From Runella salmonicolor (GTDB lineage Bacteria > Bacteroidota > Bacteroidia > Cytophagales > Spirosomataceae), in NCBI RefSeq assembly GCF_024158025.1, contig NZ_JAMZEL010000006.1, positions 124,001-188,000 of the forward strand: a DNA stretch of 64,000 nucleotides. Direction: 5' to 3'. Positions 28,067 to 36,328 of this stretch are shown here, in pieces. The first letter of the stretch is position 1. The number at the start of each line of letters is the position of its first letter. The position numbers were made by a program, and so were the translations under genes. The notes below the pieces were generated by a model that was given only the letters and a program-made list of their open reading frames with translations, searched no databases and was not told where the DNA came from.

Positions 28067-28072
28067 ATTTGC

Positions 28073-28103
28073 CAATAGTGAGTCTGAAAATGGCTCACTA
28101 TTG
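28073..28103. terminator. Bidirectional hairpin between the SDR-like gene and arr
   Basis: Perfect 10-bp arms CAATAGTGAG and CTCACTATTG with an 11-nt loop, lying between convergent stop codons. It is followed by a short T-rich run. Confidence 0.6.
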
Positions 28104-28114
28104 TTCATTTTTAC

Positions 28115-28546
28115 TTAATCCTCGATTGCCTCAATCCCAAGTTGCTTCAGTCGCGCAAGGTGCTCCTTCATGGCATTTAGCTGTTCGGGGGCGTGTCCTT
28201 GCCAATCGGTGACCTCGCCCGAGACCCGAAGCGGGCTCTTTGTACGATAAGACTTGGTTGGGTTGCCCGGGTATTTTTTGTCTGTCAGATTGGGGTCCTC
28301 TTCTATGGGGCCTGTTGGCTCTACGATGTAAATTCGGCCGGGTGCGTCGCCCAAAGCAAGTTCCGCTCCCCAGATTGCCGCATCCAAGGTGGCGGTTAGA
28401 TAGACATAAGACGCCTTCTTGCCTTTACCATAGTTTGAATTGAAGCCAGGTTCAATCAGGTCTCCCTGCTTCAAATTGGCCTTCGTTCCATGATAAAATG
28501 TATGTAAACTCAGGTCTGGCTTGTCTTCACTGCTGTTTGTTTGCAT
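28115..28546 (-). CDS. arr: Rifampin ADP-ribosyltransferase
   Basis: 143 residues from the ATG at 28546; an upstream in-frame TTG (28567) would overlap the preceding stop and is less likely. FYHGTKANLKQGDLIEPGFNSNYG and YLTATLDAAIWGAELA, followed by GRIYIVEPTGPIEEDPN and SPLRVSGEV, are the near-complete Arr signature. The family transfers ADP-ribose from NAD+ to the C23 hydroxyl of rifamycins and so inactivates them. It sits 13 bp after the HD gene on the same strand and is probably translated from its mRNA. No integron or insertion sequence is nearby, so it looks chromosomal and resident. Confidence 0.9.
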   Translation of the reverse strand: MQTNSSEDKPDLSLHTFYHGTKANLKQGDLIEPGFNSNYGKGKKASYVYLTATLDAAIWGAELALGDAPGRIYIVEPTGPIEEDPNLTDKKYPGNPTKSYRTKSPLRVSGEVTDWQGHAPEQLNAMKEHLARLKQLGIEAIED

Positions 28547-28559
28547 TGTTATATTGCGA

Positions 28560-29159
28560 TCAGTCAACCTTTTTGATTAGAATTCCTTTTTCCACACTTT
28601 CGTTGATTAAGTTCTCTGCATAGCTCCAAATGGATGCCGAACCGTTTTTAATTGCTTTTTTCTTATCGTAAACTTTTTGATAGGGGACATTGAATTCGGT
28701 CCAAGTACCGCCATTATTTGAGGTATTTTGTAGCAATGGTTCAAATCGGTCCATTGCTTTGGCAAATTTTGCTTCGTCGGTCACACCTTCTTCAAATTCT
28801 TTCCAAATGGCAATAAATTCTTCTGCTTGTTCGGCGGGTAAAAGCCCAAATATTCGGTTTGCGGCGATAAGTTCTTCGTCGGTATTTGTATGGTTTTTTT
28901 GAGCGTCGTAAATAAAAGCGTCGCCAGCGTCAATTTCTACGATGTCGTGAATTAAAACCATTTTTACAACTTTCAGCACGTCAATGGGTTTGTCTGAATG
29001 TTCGGCCAGCACAATTGTCATCATTGCTAAATGCCAACTATGTTCGGCGTCATTTTCGTGCCTATCGCTGTTGAATAATTTAGTTTTACGTTGAATGTAT
29101 TTCAACTTGTCTATCTCTTTGATGAAACTTACTTGTTTTAATAAATTATCGGTCTGCAT
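28560..29159 (-). CDS. HD-domain phosphohydrolase (HDDC2/YfbR-like)
   Basis: 199 residues. The HD metal site is intact: His in DRHENDAEHSWH, the HD doublet in VLIHDIVEIDAGD and a later Asp in KAMDRFEPLL. The layout matches the HDDC2/YfbR branch, whose members dephosphorylate deoxynucleoside monophosphates, but activity is inferred from family only. It lies 43 bp downstream of dnaE on the same strand and just upstream of arr. Confidence 0.82.
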   Translation of the reverse strand: MQTDNLLKQVSFIKEIDKLKYIQRKTKLFNSDRHENDAEHSWHLAMMTIVLAEHSDKPIDVLKVVKMVLIHDIVEIDAGDAFIYDAQKNHTNTDEELIAANRIFGLLPAEQAEEFIAIWKEFEEGVTDEAKFAKAMDRFEPLLQNTSNNGGTWTEFNVPYQKVYDKKKAIKNGSASIWSYAENLINESVEKGILIKKVD

Positions 29160-29202
29160 TGTTCAAGTGTGAGGTCATGGATATCATTCTTAATTTTCTA
29201 CA

Positions 29203-32200
29203 TCAATTCACCGAAAACTTCACGCCGCCCATGCTTTCTAGCAGTTTGAAAAAAGCGTTGGTGGGGGCTACGCGGTGGAGGCGAGATTGGAGTTTTATCT
29301 CGGTGCGGGTGAGGTTGTCTAATACCGAAACCGACAGCGAGCAGTTGCCGGGGTGCGCCTGCACGGCTTCGTTGAGCTTGGCCACCAACACTCCGTCGAG
29401 CAGGTCTAGATCCAACTGCAACCGAATCTCTTTGGTGAGTTTTTCGCGCACTTCGCTCAGTAGCTGCATCGAACTGATTTTAAACTCGTATTGGTCTTCT
29501 GACTTCCAGCGGTTTTGGATTTTGCCTTTCACAAACAGGAAGTGACCCGTTTGGATGTAGGCCGAAAACTTTACGAAATCTTCGCCGAAAAGCGCCATTT
29601 CCATCGAGCCGGCGTAGTCTTCCAGTTTGAAAATACAAAACGGATTGCCCGTTTTGGTGGTCCGAATCTGAAAACTGCTCACGATGCCCGCCACGGTCAC
29701 GTCTTTGCCAAACAGCAGTGGCTTCCCGCCGATTTCGACGTTGACGGGCCCAGTGGTTTCGGGGCTTTCCTCGTCGCTCGTTTCGACGAGTTCGGAGGTG
29801 GCCATGACGCGGTCGAGCGTACAGGTACAGAAGTTGTCCAGTTCAAGCCTGAACATGTCGAGGGGGTGGCCAGAGATGTAGAAGCCTACCACGTCTTTTT
29901 CAAAACGCAACCGCTCAATATCGCCCCATGGCTCCACGTTGGGCGCTTTGGGCCGCGCAATGTCGGACCGACCGCCGCCAAATCCGCCAAACAGCGAGGC
30001 TTGGGCGTTGGATTTTTCGGCCTGCACGGCGTTGGCGTAGCGGATGAGCTTTTCGATGAGATTTTGTTGCTCCCCGTCTATCGTCGTAAAATATTGCGCG
30101 CGGTGGAAGTCCTCAAACAAATCAAACGCCCCCGCGTAGGCCAACGATTCAATGGTTTTCTTGTTGACCGTCCGCAAGTTGACGCGGGTCATAAAATCAT
30201 AAATATCTTTGTAAGGGCCGTTTTTGTCGCGCTCCTCGATGATGCTTTCCACGGCGGCGTCGCCCGTGCCTTTGATACCGCCCAGCCCAAAGCGAATCTC
30301 GCCGCGTTTGTTGACACCAAATCGCCGCTCAGATTCGTTGACGTCGGGGCCGAGTACCGACAGGCCGATGGCCTTACATTCCTCCAAAAAGAAGGTAAGT
30401 TTTTCGATGTTGCCCAACGAACTCGTCATCACCGCCGCCATGTATTCCGACGGATAGTGCGATTTGAGGTAGGCTGTTTGGTAGGCCACAAACGCGTAGC
30501 AGGTCGAGTGCGATTTGTTGAAGGCATACGACGCAAAGGCTTCCCAGTCGGTCCAAACTTTGTCGAGTTTCTTTTCGTCGAGGCCATTTTTCTTACCGCC
30601 CTCCACAAACTTACTCTTCATTTTGTTCAAGACTTCAATTTGCTTTTTACCCATTGCCTTCCGCAAAACGTCGGCGTCGCCTTTCGTAAAATTGGCTAGC
30701 TTTTGCGAGAGAAGCATGATCTGTTCTTGATAGGTACAGTTGTGAAGAATGATGTTGTTACCCACAAAATTGTGGATTCCTGCTACCGTAATGTCATAAA
30801 CTTTTTCCGTACCGATTGACCGAATTTCAGTAATTTCCTCCCAACGAACATTTAAAATCCGCGAAGTGCGTTCGAGCGGAAGTTGTTTGGTGAGCGGCAA
30901 AACGGCACTACGACTAATGCGAGGACATTTTTCAATCTTATGGGGTAAAAGATGCTGACGGTCAAAACCGTATTTTTCCATTAGCCCTCGTCCTGACCCT
31001 TTCCAAACTTGCCCCAATTCATCTAAAAATAATTGTCTTGAAATAGAATCGTGTACTTCGTGACCCGTTAATTTTACCTCTTTCATTGATTTCACAACCA
31101 AATGAGGGGCAATGAACTCAGCAAATGATTTCAAGTTATAGACCGTCACTTGGTAAGCGGTCATTTCTTGGTCACGGCGATTATTATGATAATGAGATTC
31201 GTAAGTGGTACTATATATTCCTAACCGTAAAAGTAAGGTCTTGACGTCGTTGGCCAATCGTGGCGAAATGGTTTTGAAATGGCATAAATCATGGGCAATA
31301 TGACCATCGCAATCCCAAAGTGATGCCAAGAAAAAAGCAATCCTATCTTCCGAAAGGCCAAAAATAAACTCAGGCACAAATTTTTCGTCTGAACGACAAC
31401 CGCCTTTCATTGTTTTTAATCCCCATTCACGTAGTTGAAGTACCAACGAATTGGTTTCGTGGTAATGCGTTTTCTCAGTGCCTGCCACCATCACACGGGT
31501 TACGTCTCGTACTTGTTGTAACGTGCGGGCTTCCACGCGTTCAAAGGCATTCAGGCTATCGGTATAAGCATGAATCAGTTCGGGGGATTTTGAAACAAAA
31601 TCGGCAGTAGCACCACAACCACTCAATGAGCCATCGGCTAAAATGTAGGCCAAAACGCGCAGTTTGTCACGGTCGTATTCCTTTTCATTTTCTACCAGCA
31701 ATTTTCGAGGTGTAGCAATGGCACTTCCTACACCTAATTCTCCTGCTTTACGCCAGCCTGTTTCGGTCAAAACTTGGTGGTCGGCGGTAAGTTTCACGCG
31801 ACTACCATTTTTTAATGTAAGTTCTAACACTTCTTTTTCACCGTTGCAGACCCAATGGGTAATAGGGGCGCTTTCGGGCTGCAAAGCTTCGTTTACTCCC
31901 TGTACCCAGAACGTGCCTACACGGTGCTGAAGGCTATCAATACGTACTCTTTCTCCCGTTTTAGCATCATGAATGAGCGTATCGCCTGTCACACAAATCC
32001 CATAGGTATCTGCCAAGTATTCTTCCATTTCGGGAAGGTCATACTCTACCTTTTCACGTCCATGTTTACGATTAATAAAGTTGGGAATATAAGCAATTGG
32101 CCCAGGACGATAGAGGGCGTTCATGGCGATGAGGTCTTCAAAACGGTCGGGTTTTAGCTCGCGCATGTATTTTTTCATGCCGTCGGATTCAAACTGGAAC

Positions 32201-34164
32201 ACGGCGTTGGTATCACCGCGTTGGAAGAGTTCAAAAACTTTGGGGTCGTCGAGCGGAATATAGTCGATGTCGATTTTGACGCCGTGGTTGGCCTCAATCA
32301 TGCGCAGGGCTTCTTTGATGATGGTGAGGTTGCGCAACCCCAAAAAGTCCATTTTAATAACGCCCGCATCTTCAATGATTTTTCCTTCGTACTGCGTAAT
32401 GAGCAATTCTGATTCTTTTGATGTACTAACGGGAATCAGATTGGTCAAATCCTCGGGCGCAATGATAATCCCTGCCGCGTGAATACCCACGTTGCGGACG
32501 GTGCCTTCCAGCTTCTGCGCCTCCTTCAATACTCTGGCAGTGAGGTCGTTGCCTTTGAGCATTTCGCGCAGTTTTTTCAGGTTTTCGACCTCATCGGGCG
32601 AAATGACTTCCGCCATTTTTTCGATGGGTACATTAAAAACCTTGTTCAGGTTCATGTTGTAAGTAGGCTTATCAGGCACCAACTTCACCACGGCATTGGC
32701 TTCGGCCAGCGGCAGGTCCATGACCCGCGCCACGTCTTTGATGGACGATTTGGCGGCCATGGTGCCGTAGGTAATGATTTGCGCTACTTGGTTTTTGCCG
32801 TATTTCTGCACCACATAATCAATCACTTTTTGGCGGCCTTCGTCGTCGAAGTCCGTATCAATATCGGGCATGGAGATACGGTCGGGATTGAGAAAACGCT
32901 CAAACAGCAGGTCGTACTTGATGGGGTCGATGTTGGTGATACCAATCGCGTAGGCCACCGCGCTCCCCGCCGCCGAGCCGCGCCCAGGGCCGATGAGTAC
33001 GCCCATGTCGCGGCCCGCCTGAATGAAGTCGGCCACGATGAGGAAGTAGCCAGGGAAACCCATGTTTTTGATGGTGTTCAACTCAAAGTTGAGGCGCTCT
33101 TCAATTTCGGGCGTAATCTCTTTGTATTTCTTCCGTGCGCCTTCAAAGGTCCAGTGTTTGAGGTATTCCCACTGATTGAGGACGTCGGCGGTGAGTTCTT
33201 TCATCTTGCCGTTGAAGTCAATCATTTGAGAAATAGTGTGCTTCTTAAATTCTTCTGGAATGGGGAAGTTGGGCAGCAGAATGTCGCGGTTGAGCTTCAG
33301 TAATTCTACTTTATCCACGATTTCCTGCGTATTGTCCAGCGATTCGGGTAGGTCGCTGAACGTCTTGAGCATTTCGGATTTGGTTTTGAAATAAAATTCA
33401 TCGTTGAAAAACGCAAAGCGGGTGCCTTTGGGCATCGGATTGGCGTCGTCAAAATCCTTATTGGTGGGGGTGGCTTGTTTATCGCCGGTGTTTACACAGA
33501 GCAAAATATCGTGCGCGTTGGCATCGTCTTGTTCTACATAGTGGCTGTCGTTGGAACATATCACCTTGACGTTGAACTCTTTGGCGTATTTGAGTAGTGC
33601 GTCGTTGGCAATGATTTGGTCGCGTATACCGTGACGTTGAATTTCTACGTAGTAGTCGTCACCGAATAAATCCAACCACCATTTAAACTCTTGTCGCCCA
33701 GCTTCTTCCCCTTTTTTGATGATGGCCTGCGGCACACTTGCCCCAATGCAGCAGGTAGTGGCGATAAGTCCTTTGTGGTATTTTACCAACAGTTCTTTGT
33801 CGATACGCGGGTACTTGCCATACATCCCTTCAATGAACCCCAGCGAGCAAAGTTTGGCTAAGTTGCGGTAGCCTTCGGCGTTTTTGGCCAGTAGCAGTTG
33901 GTGGCGGCGTACGTCTTTTTGTTCTTTGGTAAACTGCTTTTTGTGGCGGTCTTCCACCAAATAAAACTCACAGCCCACAATGGGCTTGATGCCCGTTTTG
34001 TGGCCTTCGGCCACGAATTCAAACACACCGAACATGTTGCCGTGGTCGGTGATGGCAATGGCGGGCATCTCGTCGGCTTTGGCTTTCTTAAACAGCTTTT
34101 TAATATCGGCCGCGCCGTCGAGTAGGGAGTATTGGGTATGGCAGTGGAGGTGGGAGAATTGCAT
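29203..34164 (-). CDS. dnaE: DNA polymerase III alpha subunit with an in-frame intein
   Basis: 1653-residue precursor; removing the 419-residue intein leaves 1234 residues, normal for a Bacteroidota replicative polymerase. PHP domain starts at FSHLHCHTQYSLLDG, the palm contains MPDIDTDFDDEGR with catalytic aspartates, and GPGRGSAAGSAVAYAIGI and VRNVGIHAAGIII are standard. The helix-hairpin-helix and OB-fold (VTVAGIVSSFQIRTTKTGNPFCIFKLED, about residues 1470-1500) are at the C-terminus. It reads downstream into the HD gene. The 5' end is partly duplicated 58 bp upstream of the start, and the islet with TIR and xisHI genes is oriented toward it, so its native promoter may have been displaced. 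Confidence 0.97.
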   Translation of the reverse strand: MQFSHLHCHTQYSLLDGAADIKKLFKKAKADEMPAIAITDHGNMFGVFEFVAEGHKTGIKPIVGCEFYLVEDRHKKQFTKEQKDVRRHQLLLAKNAEGYRNLAKLCSLGFIEGMYGKYPRIDKELLVKYHKGLIATTCCIGASVPQAIIKKGEEAGRQEFKWWLDLFGDDYYVEIQRHGIRDQIIANDALLKYAKEFNVKVICSNDSHYVEQDDANAHDILLCVNTGDKQATPTNKDFDDANPMPKGTRFAFFNDEFYFKTKSEMLKTFSDLPESLDNTQEIVDKVELLKLNRDILLPNFPIPEEFKKHTISQMIDFNGKMKELTADVLNQWEYLKHWTFEGARKKYKEITPEIEERLNFELNTIKNMGFPGYFLIVADFIQAGRDMGVLIGPGRGSAAGSAVAYAIGITNIDPIKYDLLFERFLNPDRISMPDIDTDFDDEGRQKVIDYVVQKYGKNQVAQIITYGTMAAKSSIKDVARVMDLPLAEANAVVKLVPDKPTYNMNLNKVFNVPIEKMAEVISPDEVENLKKLREMLKGNDLTARVLKEAQKLEGTVRNVGIHAAGIIIAPEDLTNLIPVSTSKESELLITQYEGKIIEDAGVIKMDFLGLRNLTIIKEALRMIEANHGVKIDIDYIPLDDPKVFELFQRGDTNAVFQFESDGMKKYMRELKPDRFEDLIAMNALYRPGPIAYIPNFINRKHGREKVEYDLPEMEEYLADTYGICVTGDTLIHDAKTGERVRIDSLQHRVGTFWVQGVNEALQPESAPITHWVCNGEKEVLELTLKNGSRVKLTADHQVLTETGWRKAGELGVGSAIATPRKLLVENEKEYDRDKLRVLAYILADGSLSGCGATADFVSKSPELIHAYTDSLNAFERVEARTLQQVRDVTRVMVAGTEKTHYHETNSLVLQLREWGLKTMKGGCRSDEKFVPEFIFGLSEDRIAFFLASLWDCDGHIAHDLCHFKTISPRLANDVKTLLLRLGIYSTTYESHYHNNRRDQEMTAYQVTVYNLKSFAEFIAPHLVVKSMKEVKLTGHEVHDSISRQLFLDELGQVWKGSGRGLMEKYGFDRQHLLPHKIEKCPRISRSAVLPLTKQLPLERTSRILNVRWEEITEIRSIGTEKVYDITVAGIHNFVGNNIILHNCTYQEQIMLLSQKLANFTKGDADVLRKAMGKKQIEVLNKMKSKFVEGGKKNGLDEKKLDKVWTDWEAFASYAFNKSHSTCYAFVAYQTAYLKSHYPSEYMAAVMTSSLGNIEKLTFFLEECKAIGLSVLGPDVNESERRFGVNKRGEIRFGLGGIKGTGDAAVESIIEERDKNGPYKDIYDFMTRVNLRTVNKKTIESLAYAGAFDLFEDFHRAQYFTTIDGEQQNLIEKLIRYANAVQAEKSNAQASLFGGFGGGRSDIARPKAPNVEPWGDIERLRFEKDVVGFYISGHPLDMFRLELDNFCTCTLDRVMATSELVETSDEESPETTGPVNVEIGGKPLLFGKDVTVAGIVSSFQIRTTKTGNPFCIFKLEDYAGSMEMALFGEDFVKFSAYIQTGHFLFVKGKIQNRWKSEDQYEFKISSMQLLSEVREKLTKEIRLQLDLDLLDGVLVAKLNEAVQAHPGNCSLSVSVLDNLTRTEIKLQSRLHRVAPTNAFFKLLESMGGVKFSVN
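30739..31995 (-). mobile_element. Intein with LAGLIDADG homing endonuclease in dnaE
   Basis: 419 codons in frame (precursor residues 724-1142). Block A is CVTGDTLIH with Cys1; block B is VKLTADHQVLTETGW; the endonuclease has two LAGLIDADG motifs, VLAYILADGSL (intein about 115-124) and FLASLWDCDGHI (about 222-233); block F is YDITVAGIHNFVGNN; block G ends in His418-Asn419 followed by the +1 Cys of the extein. All canonical splicing residues are present. The insertion is in the conserved YGI-xYQEQIM motif of the alpha subunit, not at the YAFNKSH site used by the split cyanobacterial DnaE intein. Both endonuclease motifs retain an Asp, so it may still be an active homing element. Confidence 0.93.
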
Positions 34165-34221
34165 GTTGGGGTATTAATCAATGTTTTTATAATCAAATTA
34201 AAATCCTAAACTATCAGTCGT

Positions 34222-34290
34222 GCCGTCGAGCAGGGAGTATTGGGTTCGGACCGACGCTTCGGTGGCAGTGGAGGTGGGAGAATTGCATGT
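34222..34290 (-). repeat. Partial duplication of the dnaE start region
   Basis: This segment repeats 34114-34166, the first codons of dnaE plus two bases upstream, with one substitution and a 17-bp insertion in place of one base. The insertion (TCGGACCGACGCTTCGG) contributes an ACCGA-CGCT-TCGGT hairpin. Read on the minus strand the copy keeps an ATG and the first eight dnaE codons, then shifts out of frame. It is non-coding debris. Confidence 0.85.
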
Positions 34291-34318
34291 AGTGTTAGAA
34301 TGTCTTGTAAGCAAAAAT

Positions 34319-35272
34319 TTAAGAAATGATTAAGCGCCAAGTATCAACATTAGAAACTTCCAGAGATAGTTTAACTTTTACAGAATGATGAATAAACTCT
34401 GATTCCCTGCTTCTAATTATATTATTCTTTAAGCCAATAGGTATATCCACATTTAACAGTTTAAAAACTTTATCAGTTAAATCTGCAAAAATTGATTTGG
34501 CCTTCTCCTCGTAATCTGAGTTATGGATATTTAGTACAATTTTTAATTCTTCTACGGTTGATTCATCTTTAGACTCTAAGTAAACAGCTAAGTTATTATG
34601 AATAGTATATTTTGTATTAATGCCCTCAAGAGTATATTCATTCTTAGGACTGAGCACATCATTCTCATCATTAATTTCAAAATAATTACTTAATGAATAC
34701 CAACGTGGCGAATCCCAGTATATATCCCTTTTCCACTCCGATAACTTTCCAATACCAAGTTCTCCCAATAATTGAACTAAATGTTTGGGACTGTTCGAAA
34801 TAGGATTTTTCTTAAAATCAGTTTGTAAAGAGGCGGTAGCCTCTTTTTCAAGAATTACCCCTTTTTTTCTTAGCTTTTTTAGAATATTTTCTATTATTTT
34901 ATTAATCGTCACTGTACGAAAATCAAGATATCCAATTGTTAGAGGAATTCCTTGAATTTGAGTATCATCTAATCTAATTGGAAGAATATATTCTTCACTT
35001 GAACGAAATGCTCGTGCAAAAGCACTTTTAATTTCATGTCTGGGCCACATTTTCTTTGCATAATTGCTTGATATTAACGGAATAAAAAACAATGATTGAT
35101 TTTCGTAGATTTCTGACAGATAGACATAGGTATCTTTTCCCCAAATTTCGTCTTGATAATCATAGTCATAAAAAACTTTAACCCCGTTAGAGTTTAGTAA
35201 AGTAACTATTTGTTCCGCTATGCCTCTATCTTCTCCTGCAAATGAGATTGCTACGTGGATTGGGTATTCCAT
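34319..35272 (-). CDS. TIR-domain protein with a novel C-terminal region
   Basis: 317 residues. The N-terminal 135 residues are a TIR domain: HVAISFAGEDRGIAEQIVTLL, GVKVFYDYDYQDEIWGKD, FFIPLISSNYAKKMWPRHEIKSAF. Glu80 in the WPRHE motif matches the catalytic glutamate of NAD-cleaving TIR domains, so NADase activity is plausible. Residues about 150-317 match nothing I know and could sense a phage or bind a partner. Base composition is clearly more AT-rich than dnaE and the flanking genes, suggesting transfer. It starts 30 bp after the xisI stop on the same strand, consistent with an operon xisH-xisI-TIR. Confidence 0.85.
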   Translation of the reverse strand: MEYPIHVAISFAGEDRGIAEQIVTLLNSNGVKVFYDYDYQDEIWGKDTYVYLSEIYENQSLFFIPLISSNYAKKMWPRHEIKSAFARAFRSSEEYILPIRLDDTQIQGIPLTIGYLDFRTVTINKIIENILKKLRKKGVILEKEATASLQTDFKKNPISNSPKHLVQLLGELGIGKLSEWKRDIYWDSPRWYSLSNYFEINDENDVLSPKNEYTLEGINTKYTIHNNLAVYLESKDESTVEELKIVLNIHNSDYEEKAKSIFADLTDKVFKLLNVDIPIGLKNNIIRSRESEFIHHSVKVKLSLEVSNVDTWRLIIS

Positions 35273-35302
35273 TGATTAGTTTATTATAAATTTATCTGTA
35301 TT

Positions 35303-35644
35303 TCACGCCACAGCAAATCCCGTATCAGGGCGAACCACAGGTGCGCGGAAACCCAGTACGATGTCTTCCTTGGGTACACCAGCTTCCAATAATGATTCGG
35401 CAATGACAAGGTCAGTGCCATCGTGATGTAACCAGATTTTGCCAGCGGGCGTTACTTCTAAGTGGAGCATAGCTCCATACATACGTCGCTCATTTCGCCA
35501 ATCATTCTGATACAATAAAAACTGACCATGACTTTCATCCACTATCAATTGCACCTTAATGGGGTTGGAAGCCGTTTCAAAAGATTTAATAATATTATTC
35601 ATTAAATTTAAAACGACTGATTTGTAATACGTTAGCTTATCCAT
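35303..35644 (-). CDS. xisI: XisI-family protein (fdxN element excision controlling factor)
   Basis: 113 residues. The sequence DKLTYYKSVVLNLM, VQLIVDESHGQFLLYQNDWRNERRMYGAMLHLE and IVLGFRAPVVRPDTGFAVA is diagnostic for the XisI family. In Anabaena XisI helps XisF excise the fdxN element, but the family is widespread as XisH/XisI pairs whose biochemical role is not settled. Its ATG lies inside the end of xisH (13 bp overlap), a sign of translational coupling. The TIR gene follows 30 bp later. No site-specific recombinase is visible in the window. Confidence 0.88.
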   Translation of the reverse strand: MDKLTYYKSVVLNLMNNIIKSFETASNPIKVQLIVDESHGQFLLYQNDWRNERRMYGAMLHLEVTPAGKIWLHHDGTDLVIAESLLEAGVPKEDIVLGFRAPVVRPDTGFAVA

Positions 35645-36045
35645 TTTTCAATTTTTTCTTCTTGAACGTGATAAACAATGATTTTAAGACCGAATCTTTC
35701 AATTACTTTTTGAGTAAGGGGTTCTTCAAAAAGCGTATCGTATATGTCAAGCGGTACTGCTAAAAACAAAATACGTTCAGGTTGCGTTTCTTCGATGGCC
35801 AATTGGTAATAATTAAACTGGCCCAACGCCTTGTAGAATTCATGAATTTCAGACAGGCCAATGAAGCTTTTAATCTCGACTGCTATTTTCAGATTTTCCT
35901 TTTCTGCTCCAATTAACCGCTCAGCGCCTAAATCAACCTGTACTGTTCTTTTGAAAGTGGGAATATACAGCGGGTCATCTGTCACAGTCCAGCCTTCGGC
36001 AATGAGGGCATTCTTTACAAGCTGATGGTATCGGTCTTTGGCCAT
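35632..36045 (-). CDS. xisH: XisH-family protein, nuclease-like fold
   Basis: 137 residues. The start MAKDRYHQLVKNALIAEGW and the region RTVQVDLGAERLIGAEKENLKIAVEIKSF are typical of XisH. Asp38, Glu57 and Lys59 form a PD-(D/E)XK-like D...ExK triad, so a nuclease function is plausible although unproven in the family. It overlaps xisI by 13 bp and has a -7 element 23 bp upstream. It is the first gene of the predicted xisH-xisI-TIR operon. Confidence 0.88.
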   Translation of the reverse strand: MAKDRYHQLVKNALIAEGWTVTDDPLYIPTFKRTVQVDLGAERLIGAEKENLKIAVEIKSFIGLSEIHEFYKALGQFNYYQLAIEETQPERILFLAVPLDIYDTLFEEPLTQKVIERFGLKIIVYHVQEEKIEKWIS

Positions 36046-36067
36046 TTGGATAGTTTACAATAGAAAC

Positions 36068-36075
36068 CAAAGTTA
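36068..36075 (-). promoter_or_regulatory. -7 element TAACTTTG for xisH
   Basis: TAACTTTG on the minus strand, 22 bp before the xisH ATG. No good TTG at 19-21 bp. It would give a leader of about 17 nt. Confidence 0.42.
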
Positions 36076-36119
36076 AGCATTTTTACTATTCATTCAGACC
36101 GTCTTTCACTCCAAAGCCA

Positions 36120-36322
36120 TCATTTCGGGCTCCCCATCATCCACACCGATTGCAAGACCAATGTGGCCCGTTTTTGGAGGATTTTGTAGTTGATTTTGTT
36201 GGCCGTATCCGAAGTTTGGTGATAGTCAGGGTGTTGGTTGTCCATAAAAAAAGCGTTTGGGATGCCTTTTTTGGCAAAACTATAATGGTCGGATGAGAGT
36301 GGCAATAAAGAATAATCTCCTC
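36120..36322 (-). pseudogene. Truncated M28-family metallopeptidase remnant
   Basis: Only the C-terminal end of an M28 aminopeptidase remains: LLPLSSDHYSFAKKGIPNAFF carries the family's HY..F..K..P signature and DNQHPDYHQTSDTANKINY holds the final zinc-ligand His (YHQTSDT). There is no N-terminus, no proper start codon and no metal-site partner residues. The reading frame meets a stop as it approaches the histidine kinase gene end at 36329. It marks a deletion or rearrangement breakpoint at the outer edge of the xis/TIR islet. Confidence 0.8.
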
Positions 36323-36328
36323 AATCGG

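Noticed and set aside
28547..28567. TTG start of arr
   Set aside because: It overlaps the stop of the upstream HD gene and a good ATG lies at 28546.
29515..30699. Long plus-strand open frame opposite dnaE
   Set aside because: Antisense to a conserved polymerase region, no recognisable domain or start signal; it is a shadow of dnaE codon usage.
32479..33303. Another long plus-strand open frame opposite dnaE
   Set aside because: Histidine-rich shadow translation of dnaE without family resemblance.
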